From: Candidatus Nitrosopumilus sp.
Lineage (GTDB): Archaea; Thermoproteota; Nitrososphaeria; Nitrososphaerales; Nitrosopumilaceae
DNA: 48,382 bases
Assembly (NCBI GenBank): GCA_018263505.1
Contig: JAANXA010000015.1
Location: 1-48,382 of the forward strand
Reading direction: 5' to 3'
Every line of letters starts with the position of its first letter. Position 1 is the stretch's first letter. This document shows positions 1-7,720 of this stretch, in pieces. The notes beneath the pieces were generated by a model. That model was given only the letters and a program-made list of their open reading frames with translations, searched no databases and was not told where the DNA came from. The position numbers and the translations under genes were made by a program.

Positions 1-118
1 TGGAACAATTTCTATCCCAAAACAGTTTAGAAAATACATGGATGTTCAAAAAGGAGAATATGTTAAGTTAATTCTTGGAAAAGATAGATTGATTGTTAGA
101 AAAATTGTTATTTCTTAA
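1..118 (+). CDS. AbrB/SpoVT-type DNA-binding protein, C-terminal fragment
   Basis: Reading frame open from the window edge (first full codon at base 2) to TAA at 116-118. The 38 residues begin GTISIPKQFRKYMDVQKGEY and end in a hydrophobic strand with LIVRKI. This matches the swapped-hairpin AbrB/SpoVT fold: I-P-K-x-[FL]-R-K followed by a G-[ED]-x-V strand. Such domains bind DNA as dimers, as transition-state regulators or antitoxins. The N-terminus lies outside the window, so partner domains cannot be judged. It converges on the next gene with a 5-base gap. Confidence 0.6.
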   Translation, partial: GTISIPKQFRKYMDVQKGEYVKLILGKDRLIVRKIVIS

Positions 119-123
119 ATTGA

Positions 124-510
124 TTATCGTTGTTTTTGACTTAGTTTGATTGTTTGATATGTCCATTCTCGACCAGTTCTTACTCTATCCACCCTGCCTT
201 TTGAGGAAAATCTTGCCAAGTAAGTGGAAATAATACTTAGTTTTATAGGCTCATTGAATTCATCTTCATATTTTTCTAGAATGTTTGTAGTTGTGAATTT
301 TCCTATTGGGAAAAATTTATCAACAACATACCAAATTTTTGTGCCTACAGAATCCATATTAGTTGGGTCTTGTTCTTCTTCAATATTCATTAAATCCATC
401 ATTTCAAATATTTTTAATACTTTTTCTCTAGTTACATTACCTTCTAATTTAATATCATAACGTGCGCCATCTGCATCTTCCATATCTATTCTAATCCGTT
501 TTTTTGCCAT
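124..510 (-). CDS. Conserved hypothetical protein with winged-helix-like C-terminus
   Basis: 128 residues, ATG start. The N-terminal third is a charged beta hairpin (KKRIRIDMEDADGARYDIKL) followed by a helix. A linker rich in E, D and N leads to a C-terminal region (residues about 62-125) with the order helix, helix, helix and a basic wing (GRVDRVRTGREWTYQT), which suggests a winged-helix fold. The order of parts resembles the 167-residue protein at 46610-47113. No catalytic motif is visible. It is transcribed away from the candidate origin, so the 480-base non-coding stretch is its upstream region. A transcription or DNA-binding role is inference only. Confidence 0.6.
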   Translation of the reverse strand: MAKKRIRIDMEDADGARYDIKLEGNVTREKVLKIFEMMDLMNIEEEQDPTNMDSVGTKIWYVVDKFFPIGKFTTTNILEKYEDEFNEPIKLSIISTYLARFSSKGRVDRVRTGREWTYQTIKLSQKQR

Positions 511-565
511 TTTTCGAGATCTAAAGGATCAAATGTTAACAATTCAACTGATCCAAGAATCTTAG

Positions 566-585
566 TTAACAAAGTAGTTTGTTAA
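566..585. repeat. Perfect palindrome in origin region
   Basis: TTAACAAA (566-573), a 4-base spacer GTAG, then TTTGTTAA (578-585). Related TGTTAACA octamers occur at 534-541 and 713-720, and TTTTGTTAA recurs near 788. It lies upstream of the gene at 124-510 and on the outer side of the ORB boxes; its role is unknown. Confidence 0.5.
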
Positions 586-669
586 GTTTGACTGCCTGTT
601 CCACGCCTAGACATTATTTTGTTATTAACAATTAATCATTTCAAATCCATTAAATAAAGAAATATCCAT

Positions 670-704
670 GCCTGGAGTGGAAATAAAGGGGGTAGAATTA
701 GGTT
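670..704 (+). repeat. ORB-like box 1 (direct repeat copy 1)
   Basis: Contains CCTGGAGTGGAAATAAAG followed by GGGG and then TAGAATTAGGTT. It matches the copy at 732-766 at 31 of 35 positions (differences at 688, 692, 693 and 695). The core GTGGAAA and the downstream G-run fit the archaeal origin recognition box bound by Orc1/Cdc6. Confidence 0.8.
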
Positions 705-731
705 ATTCACAATGTTAACATCAACCTTAAC

Positions 732-766
732 GCCTGGAGTGGAAATAAAAGGGTCAAAATTAGGTT
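732..766 (+). repeat. ORB-like box 2 (direct repeat copy 2)
   Basis: Second copy, CCTGGAGTGGAAATAAAA followed by GGG and then TCAAAATTAGGTT. It starts 62 bases after copy 1, close to six helical turns, so both boxes would sit on about the same face of the DNA. It is immediately followed by the AT-rich tract. Confidence 0.8.
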
Positions 767-827
767 TTTTTTAATTTTTTTAACATTACATTAACATTTT
801 GTTAATAATTTATTATTTGGACTCAAA

Positions 828-845
828 ACTCACACACCAATATTT
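828..845 (+). repeat. Left arm of inverted repeat flanking the cdc6 promoter
   Basis: ACTCACACACCAATATTT is the reverse complement, at 17 of 18 positions, of bases 981-998 (AAACATTGGTGTGTGAGT). The 13 innermost bases ACTCACACACCAA match perfectly. The left arm overlaps inverted ORB box 3. Confidence 0.75.
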
Positions 846-853
846 CCACTCTC
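835..853 (-). repeat. ORB-like box 3 (inverted)
   Basis: Read on the minus strand it is GAGAGTGGAAATATTGGTG. It shares AGTGGAAATA and a following G-rich stretch with boxes 1 and 2, but points the opposite way, so the AT-rich tract after box 2 lies between boxes of opposite orientation. Confidence 0.6.
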
Positions 854-931
854 TTTTTTTAAAATTTATTTTTTTTAAAAATCTAAATCTAACTAAAAAT
901 AATTAATTACCAACTTAACTACAATTACTAT

Positions 932-942
932 TCTATACTATA
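932..942 (+). promoter_or_regulatory. TATA-like element upstream of cdc6
   Basis: TCTATACTATA, centred about 60 bases before the cdc6 ATG. With usual archaeal spacing, transcription would start near 963 and give a short leader containing the right arm of the inverted repeat. Confidence 0.35.
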
Positions 943-980
943 CCCTCATAATTCAGATATGATAGTATGTTCTTGATAAG

Positions 981-998
981 AAACATTGGTGTGTGAGT
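981..998 (+). repeat. Right arm of inverted repeat, ends at the cdc6 ATG
   Basis: AAACATTGGTGTGTGAGT, complementary to 828-845. It ends one base before the ATG at 999 and contains the alternative GTG start at 993. Together with the preceding bases (AAGAAACATTGGTG) it looks like a degenerate ORB with a GAAAC core and a G-rich tail, so it may be an Orc1/Cdc6 operator. Confidence 0.6.
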
Positions 999-2201
999 AT
1001 GTCAGATCCAATTGATAGGTTACTTGATGCAGCTGAATCTGGAAAATCTATAATTAAAAATAGAGAAATTTTACATTTTACCTATATTCCAAATACTATT
1101 CTACATAGAAATTCAGAACAAGAACAAGTAACTCAATCCTTACTACCTATTTTAAAACAATCAAGACCATCTAATCTCTTAGTTTATGGTAAACCTGGGA
1201 CTGGAAAAACATTGGTAGTTAAAAAAGTAATTTCAAAAATTCAAGATAGGGTAGAAAAATCTAATTTTCCAATTAAATTAGTTTATTCAAATTCAAAAGA
1301 AGAAACAACACTTTATGGATTATTGGTTAGTTTGGGTAGACAATTAAGCCTAACTGACAAAGAATTACCTACAACTGGTTTAGCAATTAGTGAAGTCTTC
1401 AAAAGAATACTAAACAAAATTAATAATAATAAATTTAATGCGATATTCGTAATAGATGAAATTGATTATCTTGCTCAATTAGTTTCTAAAACTGGTAAAG
1501 ATATTTTATATCAACTTACGAGAGCAAATGAACGATTAACTAATGGTTCACTTACTTTGGTAGGTATTTCTAATGATTTAACATTCAAAGAAAAACTTGA
1601 TCCAAGAGTGATAAGTAGTCTTGGTGAGGAAGAAATTGTATTTACAAATTATAATGTTGAACAAATAAAAAAAATTTTAGAGGAAAGAATTCATGAATCA
1701 TTTATTGAAAATTCTGTTGAAGAACCTGCACTAAATCTATGTGCAGCTCTTGCTGGTGGTGAACATGGGGATGCTCGAAGAGCCATTGATTTACTTCGGG
1801 TAGCAGGAGAATTGGCTGAGCGTCAGCAATTAGATAAAGTTTCAGTTGAACAGGTAAGAGAGGCATCACAAAAAATAGAGGAAAATAAAGAAGAAACATC
1901 ACTCAAATCATTTCCATTACATGAAAAATTGATAATTTTAGCTATAATGAAGGCAAATGGTTCTTCTACAGGTGAGATTTATTCATCATACAAAAATCTA
2001 TGTAAAATAGTTGGTCGCGACGAACTCACTCAAAGAAGAATCACTCAAATGTTAAGTGAAATTGAATTATCTGGAATAATTAATGGTAGATTAATTCATC
2101 AAGGAATACATGGCAGGACAAAAAAATTTAAACTCACAATATCTTCTGAGTTAATTAAAAAAACCTTCAAAGATGATTTAACTTTGCAAGATATTGTCTA
2201 A
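999..2201 (+). CDS. cdc6: Orc1/Cdc6 replication initiator (AAA+ ATPase)
   Basis: Binds ORB boxes and helps load the MCM helicase. Counting from ATG 999 (400 residues): Walker A GKPGTGKT at 64-71, Walker B FVIDEIDYL at 150-158, sensor 1 GISNDL at 189-194, sensor 2 GDARRAIDLL at 257-266, then a C-terminal winged helix (about 300-400) that reads DNA. An in-frame GTG at 993 is an alternative start; ATG is preferred because the protein then begins MSDPIDRLLD and the inverted repeat ends just before it. TATA-like CTATACTATA lies at 933-942. Its 3' end overlaps the convergent DP1 gene by 24 bases. Confidence 0.95.
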   Translation: MSDPIDRLLDAAESGKSIIKNREILHFTYIPNTILHRNSEQEQVTQSLLPILKQSRPSNLLVYGKPGTGKTLVVKKVISKIQDRVEKSNFPIKLVYSNSKEETTLYGLLVSLGRQLSLTDKELPTTGLAISEVFKRILNKINNNKFNAIFVIDEIDYLAQLVSKTGKDILYQLTRANERLTNGSLTLVGISNDLTFKEKLDPRVISSLGEEEIVFTNYNVEQIKKILEERIHESFIENSVEEPALNLCAALAGGEHGDARRAIDLLRVAGELAERQQLDKVSVEQVREASQKIEENKEETSLKSFPLHEKLIILAIMKANGSSTGEIYSSYKNLCKIVGRDELTQRRITQMLSEIELSGIINGRLIHQGIHGRTKKFKLTISSELIKKTFKDDLTLQDIV

Positions 2202-3623
2202 ATTTGAATTATAATTTTGATGAAAAACTTGAAATGTTTTTAAATTTACCATTAATGCAATTCCAGGATTTGGTGTCATTCCTACACTTGCCTGAAATGG
2301 TGTTTGTTGTTGCCATGAACCAGAATTGACTAACAAAATTCCTTTGTACATATCTAATTGAGCTTTATGAACATGACCTACATGAAAAATATCAGGAATT
2401 TCTTCAATTACCATAAGATCTTCTAATTCAGGTGCAATTGGTGTTTGACTACCATAAATTGGACTCAAATGTCTTGCTTTCAATAAATGCTTCATTACAT
2501 CTGTAGGTTTATCATAACTTAGACCTGGTGTAGTTTTAACAATATCATCAATACTTTGTCCGTGAAACATTAACACTTTAACACCATTTAAAGAAATCAT
2601 AGCTGGGTTTCCAACCATTACCACATTTTCACTTTCCCACAATTTTGAATTATATTTTTTTGGTATTGCAGGTTGTGGTAATGCTCTTCTTCCAGGATCG
2701 TGATTTCCAGGCATTATGATAATTTTAATATTTTTGGGAATTTTGTCTAATAACCCATTAACTTTTTCTAATTGTTCTTCAATTGTTTGACAAACTAATT
2801 CTTTATTCTGATTTGGATATATTCCAACACCATCTAAAATATCACCACCAATTAGTACAAATCTGATTTTTCTTGCAACAGAATCTGGACTAGATAACCA
2901 TGAAACAAAATCAGAAAATTCCTCTTCCATGAAGTATTTACTTCCAATATGTAAATCAGAGAGAAATACTGCAAATACCTCAGATTCTGATTTATTAGTT
3001 GCCTGTTCTGGGATATCGGGAAATATCAAATCTTTGATAATATATCCAGAATTTTTCCCTGAACTTATTCTTGCCATTACAAGTTGATCGATAAGTAATG
3101 TATCTGCAATTTTCCTTAATTCTTCATCAAAAATAATTCCCTCAAATGAGCCTGATGGATCTTCTAGAATCAATTTAGTAATATTTCGCTCTGAATTTTT
3201 TGCAGTTACTAAACCACATACATACAAATCATCTTCAATTTTGGTTGTTTTTGCAACTGCTAATGATTTTAACATTCTTGATTCTGGTCTATCTGAAATT
3301 ATCTTTTTTAGTTTGTTAAAACGACTAGAAAATAGAGCATTATACCCTTTAACACCTTCTCCTGAAGTTATTTTATTTGTGGGATCTGCTAAAACCTTAA
3401 TCTCACTTTGTAGTCCAGGATCCTCTTTTATCCCAAGATATGTTTCTAAATCATCTTGATTTATTTGAAATAATTTTTGTTTTGTTTTCTCTCTAACTAT
3501 TTCTTTAATCACTCTCTCCAATTTTTGAACATCAACATTTTCCAAAATTTTGAATGCTTCTGGGTGAATTTGGAATCCTTTGTTTAAAGCATAATTTAAT
3601 GCAAAGGTGACTTCCTTTTTCAT
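2178..3623 (-). CDS. polB: DNA polymerase D small subunit (DP1)
   Basis: Small subunit of the archaeal replicative polymerase PolD, carrying the calcineurin-like 3'-5' exonuclease. Counting from the ATG at 3621-3623 (481 residues): N-terminal helical region about 1-80, OB-fold region about 105-200, and phosphoesterase motifs SDLHIGS at 222-228, GGDILDG at 259-265, GNHD at 306-309, FHGQS at 353-357 and GHVH at 416-419, all with metal ligands intact. A longer start (ATG at 3636-3638) adds MMFFD. The shorter one is preferred because TTAATTAA lies about 25 bases upstream, which fits a leaderless transcript. It faces cdc6 tail to tail; the DP2 partner is not in the window. Confidence 0.93.
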   Translation of the reverse strand: MKKEVTFALNYALNKGFQIHPEAFKILENVDVQKLERVIKEIVREKTKQKLFQINQDDLETYLGIKEDPGLQSEIKVLADPTNKITSGEGVKGYNALFSSRFNKLKKIISDRPESRMLKSLAVAKTTKIEDDLYVCGLVTAKNSERNITKLILEDPSGSFEGIIFDEELRKIADTLLIDQLVMARISSGKNSGYIIKDLIFPDIPEQATNKSESEVFAVFLSDLHIGSKYFMEEEFSDFVSWLSSPDSVARKIRFVLIGGDILDGVGIYPNQNKELVCQTIEEQLEKVNGLLDKIPKNIKIIIMPGNHDPGRRALPQPAIPKKYNSKLWESENVVMVGNPAMISLNGVKVLMFHGQSIDDIVKTTPGLSYDKPTDVMKHLLKARHLSPIYGSQTPIAPELEDLMVIEEIPDIFHVGHVHKAQLDMYKGILLVNSGSWQQQTPFQASVGMTPNPGIALMVNLKTFQVFHQNYNSNLDNILQS

Positions 3624-3701
3624 ATCAAAAAACATCATTTGGTTTAATTAAATCTGCGCTTAACTGTTAACCCTCAAATAATGTCAAAATAAATAATTTT
3701 T

Positions 3702-4238
3702 ATGAATAGAATTAGATTAATTTTATTTTTCATTTTTTTAGGAATTTTTAGTGCAGCATTTCAAATTGGTTCCATGTCTACTGTAAGTGAAGAAGATGCA
3801 AATACATTCATGGAAGAATTTGAAAAACTTGTTTTAGATATTGACGGATTTGGAATTTTTACTCATAATACCACAATTGCACTTCCAATGTTCATTCCAG
3901 GATTTGGTGTTGCATGGGGAATTTTTTCTGCTTGGTCTACTGGTTTTGCCTTTGCTGCTATTACAACAACTGCTCCTGAATTAGAGAATATTCCTCCTCT
4001 TTCAATTATTTTTTTATCCCCATTTGGGTTAATGGAAATTTTTGCATACTCTTTAGGAATTTCTAGAAGTTTTATTTTGATAATTGCTATTATCAAAAAA
4101 ACAAATCTTCAACAATTTCTTAAACCAACAATAATTGAAATTGGATTGGTGATTGGTTTTCTTTTAGCAGGCGGGTATTTGGAATTTTATATGATTGAAC
4201 TTGCTCAAGAAACAGATTTTAAAATTTTAGATTTTTAA
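3702..4238 (+). CDS. SpoIIM/DUF95-family membrane protein
   Basis: 178 residues with an N-terminal hydrophobic helix (about 5-23), an acidic outside loop (SEEDANTFMEEF) and then four or so further membrane helices (about 55-75, 80-95, 100-130, 143-165). The run of hydrophobic segments with NTTIALPMFIPGFGVAWG and the closing GGYLEF are typical of the stage II sporulation protein M family, which is widespread in archaea that do not sporulate. The role in archaea is unknown. It is divergent from DP1 and ends 7 bases before the convergent glyA stop. Confidence 0.7.
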   Translation: MNRIRLILFFIFLGIFSAAFQIGSMSTVSEEDANTFMEEFEKLVLDIDGFGIFTHNTTIALPMFIPGFGVAWGIFSAWSTGFAFAAITTTAPELENIPPLSIIFLSPFGLMEIFAYSLGISRSFILIIAIIKKTNLQQFLKPTIIEIGLVIGFLLAGGYLEFYMIELAQETDFKILDF

Positions 4239-4245
4239 TGAATGG

Positions 4246-5568
4246 TTATCTTAGTTTTACGTATTCGTAAGCACCCAGTTTATTATCAAAACAAAATTTC
4301 ACTTTTTGATATTCTTTTCTTAATGATTTCACTTTTGAGAGGATTTTTTTTGGATCCTTTTTCTTAATGATTATTTGTTCAATAAAAGTAGCAATTTCTT
4401 GCATTTCACTTTTTTTCATACCTAATCGAGTAATTTCTGAAACTCCTAATCTAATTCCTCCTGGATGGAAATAATTTCTCCCAGCTTTAATATCACCTGG
4501 AATAAGTTGCCTATTGACAATAATGTTGGCTTTTTCTAAATCTGCTTCGACCTTTCCTCCATCAGAATAATCCAAAACATTTACTGCAATCTGATGTGAT
4601 TGTGTAAACCCTCTACTTTCACCTAACACTTTGAATCCAACATCACTCAAAGCTTCTGCAAATAATTTTGCATTTTTAATTACTTGTATAGCATAATCTT
4701 TACCAAATTCTAAAGCCTCTGCAAATGCAACAGCTTTTCCTGCCATGTTATTAATATGATGACTACTTGTAAGACCAGGAAAGGTTGCTTTTTTAATTGG
4801 TTCTTCATGTTCTTTGGAACCTAAAACTAATCCTCCTTGAGGACCAAACAATGTTTTATGAGTACTCATTGTCATTGTATCTGCGCCTTCACGTAATGGA
4901 TCTTGGAATTTACCACCTGCAATTAATCCTGCAACATGGGCTGCATCATAATTAATGTGAATGTCATATGTTTTAAGAAAATCTGATAACTCCTTAACTG
5001 GATGTGGAAATAAGAATAATGAACCTCCAAACATTGCCATTTTAGGAAGACGATTATTCTTTTTCAATTCCTTTACCTTTTCTTTTGTTTTATCTACATC
5101 AATTGTCATCTCTTGAACATCAAATGGATAAAACTCAATTTCTAATCCATGAACCAACCCTGCTGTTCCAGAATGTTCTTTTTTTCCATGTGAAATATGA
5201 CCTCCTGCAGGAATTGAAGGTGCAATCATTACATCACCTGGATTTGAATATGCTGAATAAACTGCTAAATTTGCAACAACACCCGAAATTGGTCGTACAT
5301 CTGCGAATTTTGCTTTGTATAATTTTTTAGCTAATTTCATACATTCAAACTCTACATCATCAATGTAGATACATCCTGCATAGACTCTTTCCCCAGGCCA
5401 ACCTTCTGCATATCTATTGCCAAAATCAGAAATTATTGCCTCTCTAACTGCTGGACTAGGAATATTTTCACTTGCAATTAATGGAATTGAGTTTTCAAAC
5501 CATTTGTGATGTTCTTTTAATTTTGTAAAAATTTTATTATAAGCTTCTTTATTCTGAGACTTTGCCAT
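4246..5568 (-). CDS. glyA: Serine hydroxymethyltransferase
   Basis: PLP enzyme that interconverts serine and glycine while transferring a one-carbon unit to a pterin carrier. 440 residues, normal family length. Visible motifs: IASEN at 31-35, [15 protein letters not shown] from about 51, the cofactor-binding DAAHVAG at 208-214, and the Schiff-base Lys238 in [12 protein letters not shown] (235-246). The Lys context and several gaps match the archaeal form. It is divergent from the thermosome gene over 105 bases that must hold both promoters. Confidence 0.95.
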   Translation of the reverse strand: MAKSQNKEAYNKIFTKLKEHHKWFENSIPLIASENIPSPAVREAIISDFGNRYAEGWPGERVYAGCIYIDDVEFECMKLAKKLYKAKFADVRPISGVVANLAVYSAYSNPGDVMIAPSIPAGGHISHGKKEHSGTAGLVHGLEIEFYPFDVQEMTIDVDKTKEKVKELKKNNRLPKMAMFGGSLFLFPHPVKELSDFLKTYDIHINYDAAHVAGLIAGGKFQDPLREGADTMTMSTHKTLFGPQGGLVLGSKEHEEPIKKATFPGLTSSHHINNMAGKAVAFAEALEFGKDYAIQVIKNAKLFAEALSDVGFKVLGESRGFTQSHQIAVNVLDYSDGGKVEADLEKANIIVNRQLIPGDIKAGRNYFHPGGIRLGVSEITRLGMKKSEMQEIATFIEQIIIKKKDPKKILSKVKSLRKEYQKVKFCFDNKLGAYEYVKLR

Positions 5569-5642
5569 AATCTGATACTGAATTTTCCCAATTTAAAAAC
5601 ACCGATACTTTGATGACACTCTTCAAAATTTGATCTGGAAGG

Positions 5643-5650
5643 TATAAAAG
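5643..5650 (+). promoter_or_regulatory. TATA box of thermosome gene
   Basis: TATAAAAG, preceded by GGAAGG, with its centre about 27 bases before the ATG at 5674. That spacing predicts a leaderless or near-leaderless transcript. It is one of the clearest canonical promoters in the window, in keeping with high chaperonin expression. Confidence 0.75.
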
Positions 5651-5673
5651 GGGAATCCAGAGATTTTGCAACT

Positions 5674-7386
5674 ATGGGTATGCAAGCAACATCAAAAGGA
5701 AATATGCCTGTTGTTCTTCTTAAAGAAGGCGGTTCAGAAACCAAAGGCCGCGATGCACAAAAGAATAACATTGGAGCATGTAAAATTGTTGCAGAAATTG
5801 TCCATACTAGTTTAGGCCCACGTGGAATGGACAAAATGCTCGTTGACTCTTTAGGTGATGTTACAATTACAAATGATGGTGCAACAATTCTCAAAGAAAT
5901 TGATGTTCAACATCCAGCAGCAAAAATGCTCGTTGAAATTTCTAAAACTACTGATAATGAAGTAGGTGATGGTACAACTTCAGTTGTTGTTTTAGCCGGT
6001 GCTTTACTTGAACAAGCTGAATCATTAATTGATCAAGATGTTCATCCAACAATTATTGTTGATGGTTATAGAAAAGCTGGTAAAAAAGCAAAACAATTTC
6101 TTGAAAGTATAGCAGATACAATTTCTGCAAATGATAAAAATATTCTTACTAAAATTGCAAAAACTTCAATGCAAACTAAACTTGTTAGAAAAGATTCTGA
6201 TCAATTAGCAGAAATCATTGTAAAATCAATTCTTGCTGTTTCAGAAAAAGACAGTGACAAATATGATGTTGATATTGATGATATTAAAGTAGAAAAGAAA
6301 GCAGGTGGTTCCATTAAAGATTCTATGATTATTCAAGGAATTGTTCTAGACAAAGAAATAGTCCATGGAGGCATGCCTAAAAAAATTACAGATGCAAAAA
6401 TTGCTTTAATTAATACTGCATTAGAAATTAGTAAAACTGAAACAGATGCAAAAATTAACATTTCAAATCCTCAACAACTAAAATCATTTTTAGATGAAGA
6501 GAATAGAATGCTAAAAACAATGGTTGACAAAGTTATTGGTTCAGGTGCAAATGTAGTTCTTTGTCAAAAAGGACTTGATGATATGGCACAACATTATCTT
6601 GCCAAAGCTGGAATTATTGCTGTTAGAAGAATTAAAGAAAGTGATCTTACAAAACTTGCAAAAGCAACTGGTGCACGAATTGTTACAAACTTGGATGATT
6701 TATTTGAAAAAGATCTTGGAAGTGCAGAATTAGTTGAAGAAAGAAAAATTGAAGAAGATAAATGGGTATTTGTAGAAGGATGCAAACATCCAAAATCTGT
6801 TACTTTACTTTTACGTGCAGGTTCACAACGTGTAGTAGATGAAGTTGAACGTTCTGTTCATGATGCACTTATGGTTGTAAAAGATGTAATTGAAAAACCA
6901 GAAATTGTTGCAGGTGGTGGTGCACCTGAAACATTTGCTGCAACTAAATTACGAAGTTGGTCTAAAACTCTTGAAGGTAGAGAACAGTTGGCCGTTGAGA
7001 AATTTGCTGATGCTTTAGAATCAATTCCATTAACATTAGCAGAAAATGCAGGAATGGATCCAATTGATACGTTAACTATTCTTCGTTCAAAACAACAAAA
7101 GGGAGAAAAATGGACCGGAATTGATGTAATGAAAGGTAAAATTGGAAATATGAAATCTAGTGATATTATTGAACCACTTGCAGTTAAACTTCAAATTGTA
7201 TCTGCATCTGCAGAAGCTGCTTGTATGATTCTTAGAATTGATGATGTTATTGCCACACAGAAATCAGGTGGAGGACCACCTGGAGGTGAAGGTGGAATGC
7301 CACCTGGAATGGGTGGAATGCCACCTGGAATGGGTGGAATGCCACCTGGAATGGGTGGAATGCCTGATATGGGCGGAATGATGTAG
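5674..7386 (+). CDS. ths: Thermosome (group II chaperonin) subunit
   Basis: Subunit of the double-ring ATP-dependent protein-folding chamber. 570 residues. Equatorial ATP-site motifs: [12 protein letters not shown] at 45-56, NDGATIL at 67-73, GDGTTS at 98-103, and the late GGGAPE. The C-terminus is a flexible Gly-Met tail made of GGMPPGM repeats, as in many archaeal and bacterial chaperonins, probably reaching into the cavity. ATGs at 5674 and 5680 are both possible; the TATA spacing favours 5674. A T-rich stretch follows the stop. Confidence 0.97.
   Translation: MGMQATSKGNMPVVLLKEGGSETKGRDAQKNNIGACKIVAEIVHTSLGPRGMDKMLVDSLGDVTITNDGATILKEIDVQHPAAKMLVEISKTTDNEVGDGTTSVVVLAGALLEQAESLIDQDVHPTIIVDGYRKAGKKAKQFLESIADTISANDKNILTKIAKTSMQTKLVRKDSDQLAEIIVKSILAVSEKDSDKYDVDIDDIKVEKKAGGSIKDSMIIQGIVLDKEIVHGGMPKKITDAKIALINTALEISKTETDAKINISNPQQLKSFLDEENRMLKTMVDKVIGSGANVVLCQKGLDDMAQHYLAKAGIIAVRRIKESDLTKLAKATGARIVTNLDDLFEKDLGSAELVEERKIEEDKWVFVEGCKHPKSVTLLLRAGSQRVVDEVERSVHDALMVVKDVIEKPEIVAGGGAPETFAATKLRSWSKTLEGREQLAVEKFADALESIPLTLAENAGMDPIDTLTILRSKQQKGEKWTGIDVMKGKIGNMKSSDIIEPLAVKLQIVSASAEAACMILRIDDVIATQKSGGGPPGGEGGMPPGMGGMPPGMGGMPPGMGGMPDMGGMM
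7291..7363 (+). repeat. In-gene 21-bp tandem repeat (GGMPPGM)
   Basis: Three exact 21-base units, GGTGGAATGCCACCTGGAAT plus G, at 7291-7311, 7312-7332 and 7333-7353, then a partial fourth. They encode the GGMPPGM tail of the thermosome. Copy number is likely to vary between strains by slippage. Confidence 0.9.
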
Positions 7387-7389
7387 GTA

Positions 7390-7408
7390 GTTTTTAAAAA
7401 TTTTTAAA
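7390..7408 (+). terminator. Probable T-rich terminator after thermosome gene
   Basis: GTTTTTAAAAATTTTTAAA directly after the stop codon. Archaeal polymerase terminates at oligo-T tracts; no strong GC hairpin precedes it. Confidence 0.4.
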
Positions 7409-7438
7409 CAGTTTAATTGATAATTATCTTTATTCTTC

Positions 7439-7720
7439 TTGTTGAATAAAATATCATCTAAACTACAAACGAGTTTTAAGTACGTTTACTTGGTTGCATT
7501 TTTTGCATTATTATCTGGATTTTTCCATCCATTAATTACCAACACAAGTTTTGATAATGTAATAATTGGAATTCTAGTATTGTTTTTAGGACTTGTAGGT
7601 GGAATTTTACTTTACAAGGCAGCAACATCCGAAAAGAAAAATGTGTCATTTCTTGGTGTTGGATTTACTTTAATCACAATTTCTTTGTATTTTATTTTTC
7701 AGATTTCTGGAAGAATTTAA
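7439..7720 (+). CDS. Small membrane protein, family unknown
   Basis: 93 residues with a TTG start (a second TTG follows at once). Three hydrophobic segments, about 15-31, 41-60 and 71-90, separated by short polar loops (the second loop is KAATSEKKN). Basic N-terminus. No motif is recognised. Its TAA and the glnA stop share the tetranucleotide TTAA, so the two convergent genes overlap by four bases. Confidence 0.6.
   Translation: MLNKISSKLQTSFKYVYLVAFFALLSGFFHPLITNTSFDNVIIGILVLFLGLVGGILLYKAATSEKKNVSFLGVGFTLITISLYFIFQISGRI

Larger units (their letters stand above)
765..960. other. AT-rich tract, candidate duplex unwinding region
   Basis: Long runs of T and A (for example 765-782 and 856-887) with very few G or C bases between box 2 and the cdc6 promoter. 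An inverted ORB core lies inside it. AT-rich DNA between opposed ORBs is the usual layout of an archaeal unwinding element; its use here is inferred. Confidence 0.55.
511..998. other. oriC: Probable chromosomal replication origin (oriC)
   Basis: A 480-base gene-free stretch next to the orc1/cdc6 gene. It holds two direct ORB-like boxes 62 bases apart, an inverted core box, a strongly AT-rich tract, and several TTAAC/GTTAA palindromes. In archaea, origins commonly lie beside orc1/cdc6, and ORB boxes share a TGGAAA-type core followed by a G-string. The boxes here have GAGTGGAAATAAA followed by GGG or GGGGG. The parts and positions are seen in the sequence; function as the active origin is inference from family knowledge. 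GC-skew over the whole chromosome or replication mapping would settle it. Confidence 0.8.

Noticed and set aside
5635-5660. CTGGA...TCCAG around the thermosome TATA box
   Set aside because: Five-base arms only; too weak to call an operator.
5517-5894. 125-codon minus-strand frame
   Set aside because: Antisense to the start of the thermosome gene, with no matching motif.
7291-7363. Possible CRISPR-like repeat
   Set aside because: Units abut with no spacers and encode the thermosome tail.
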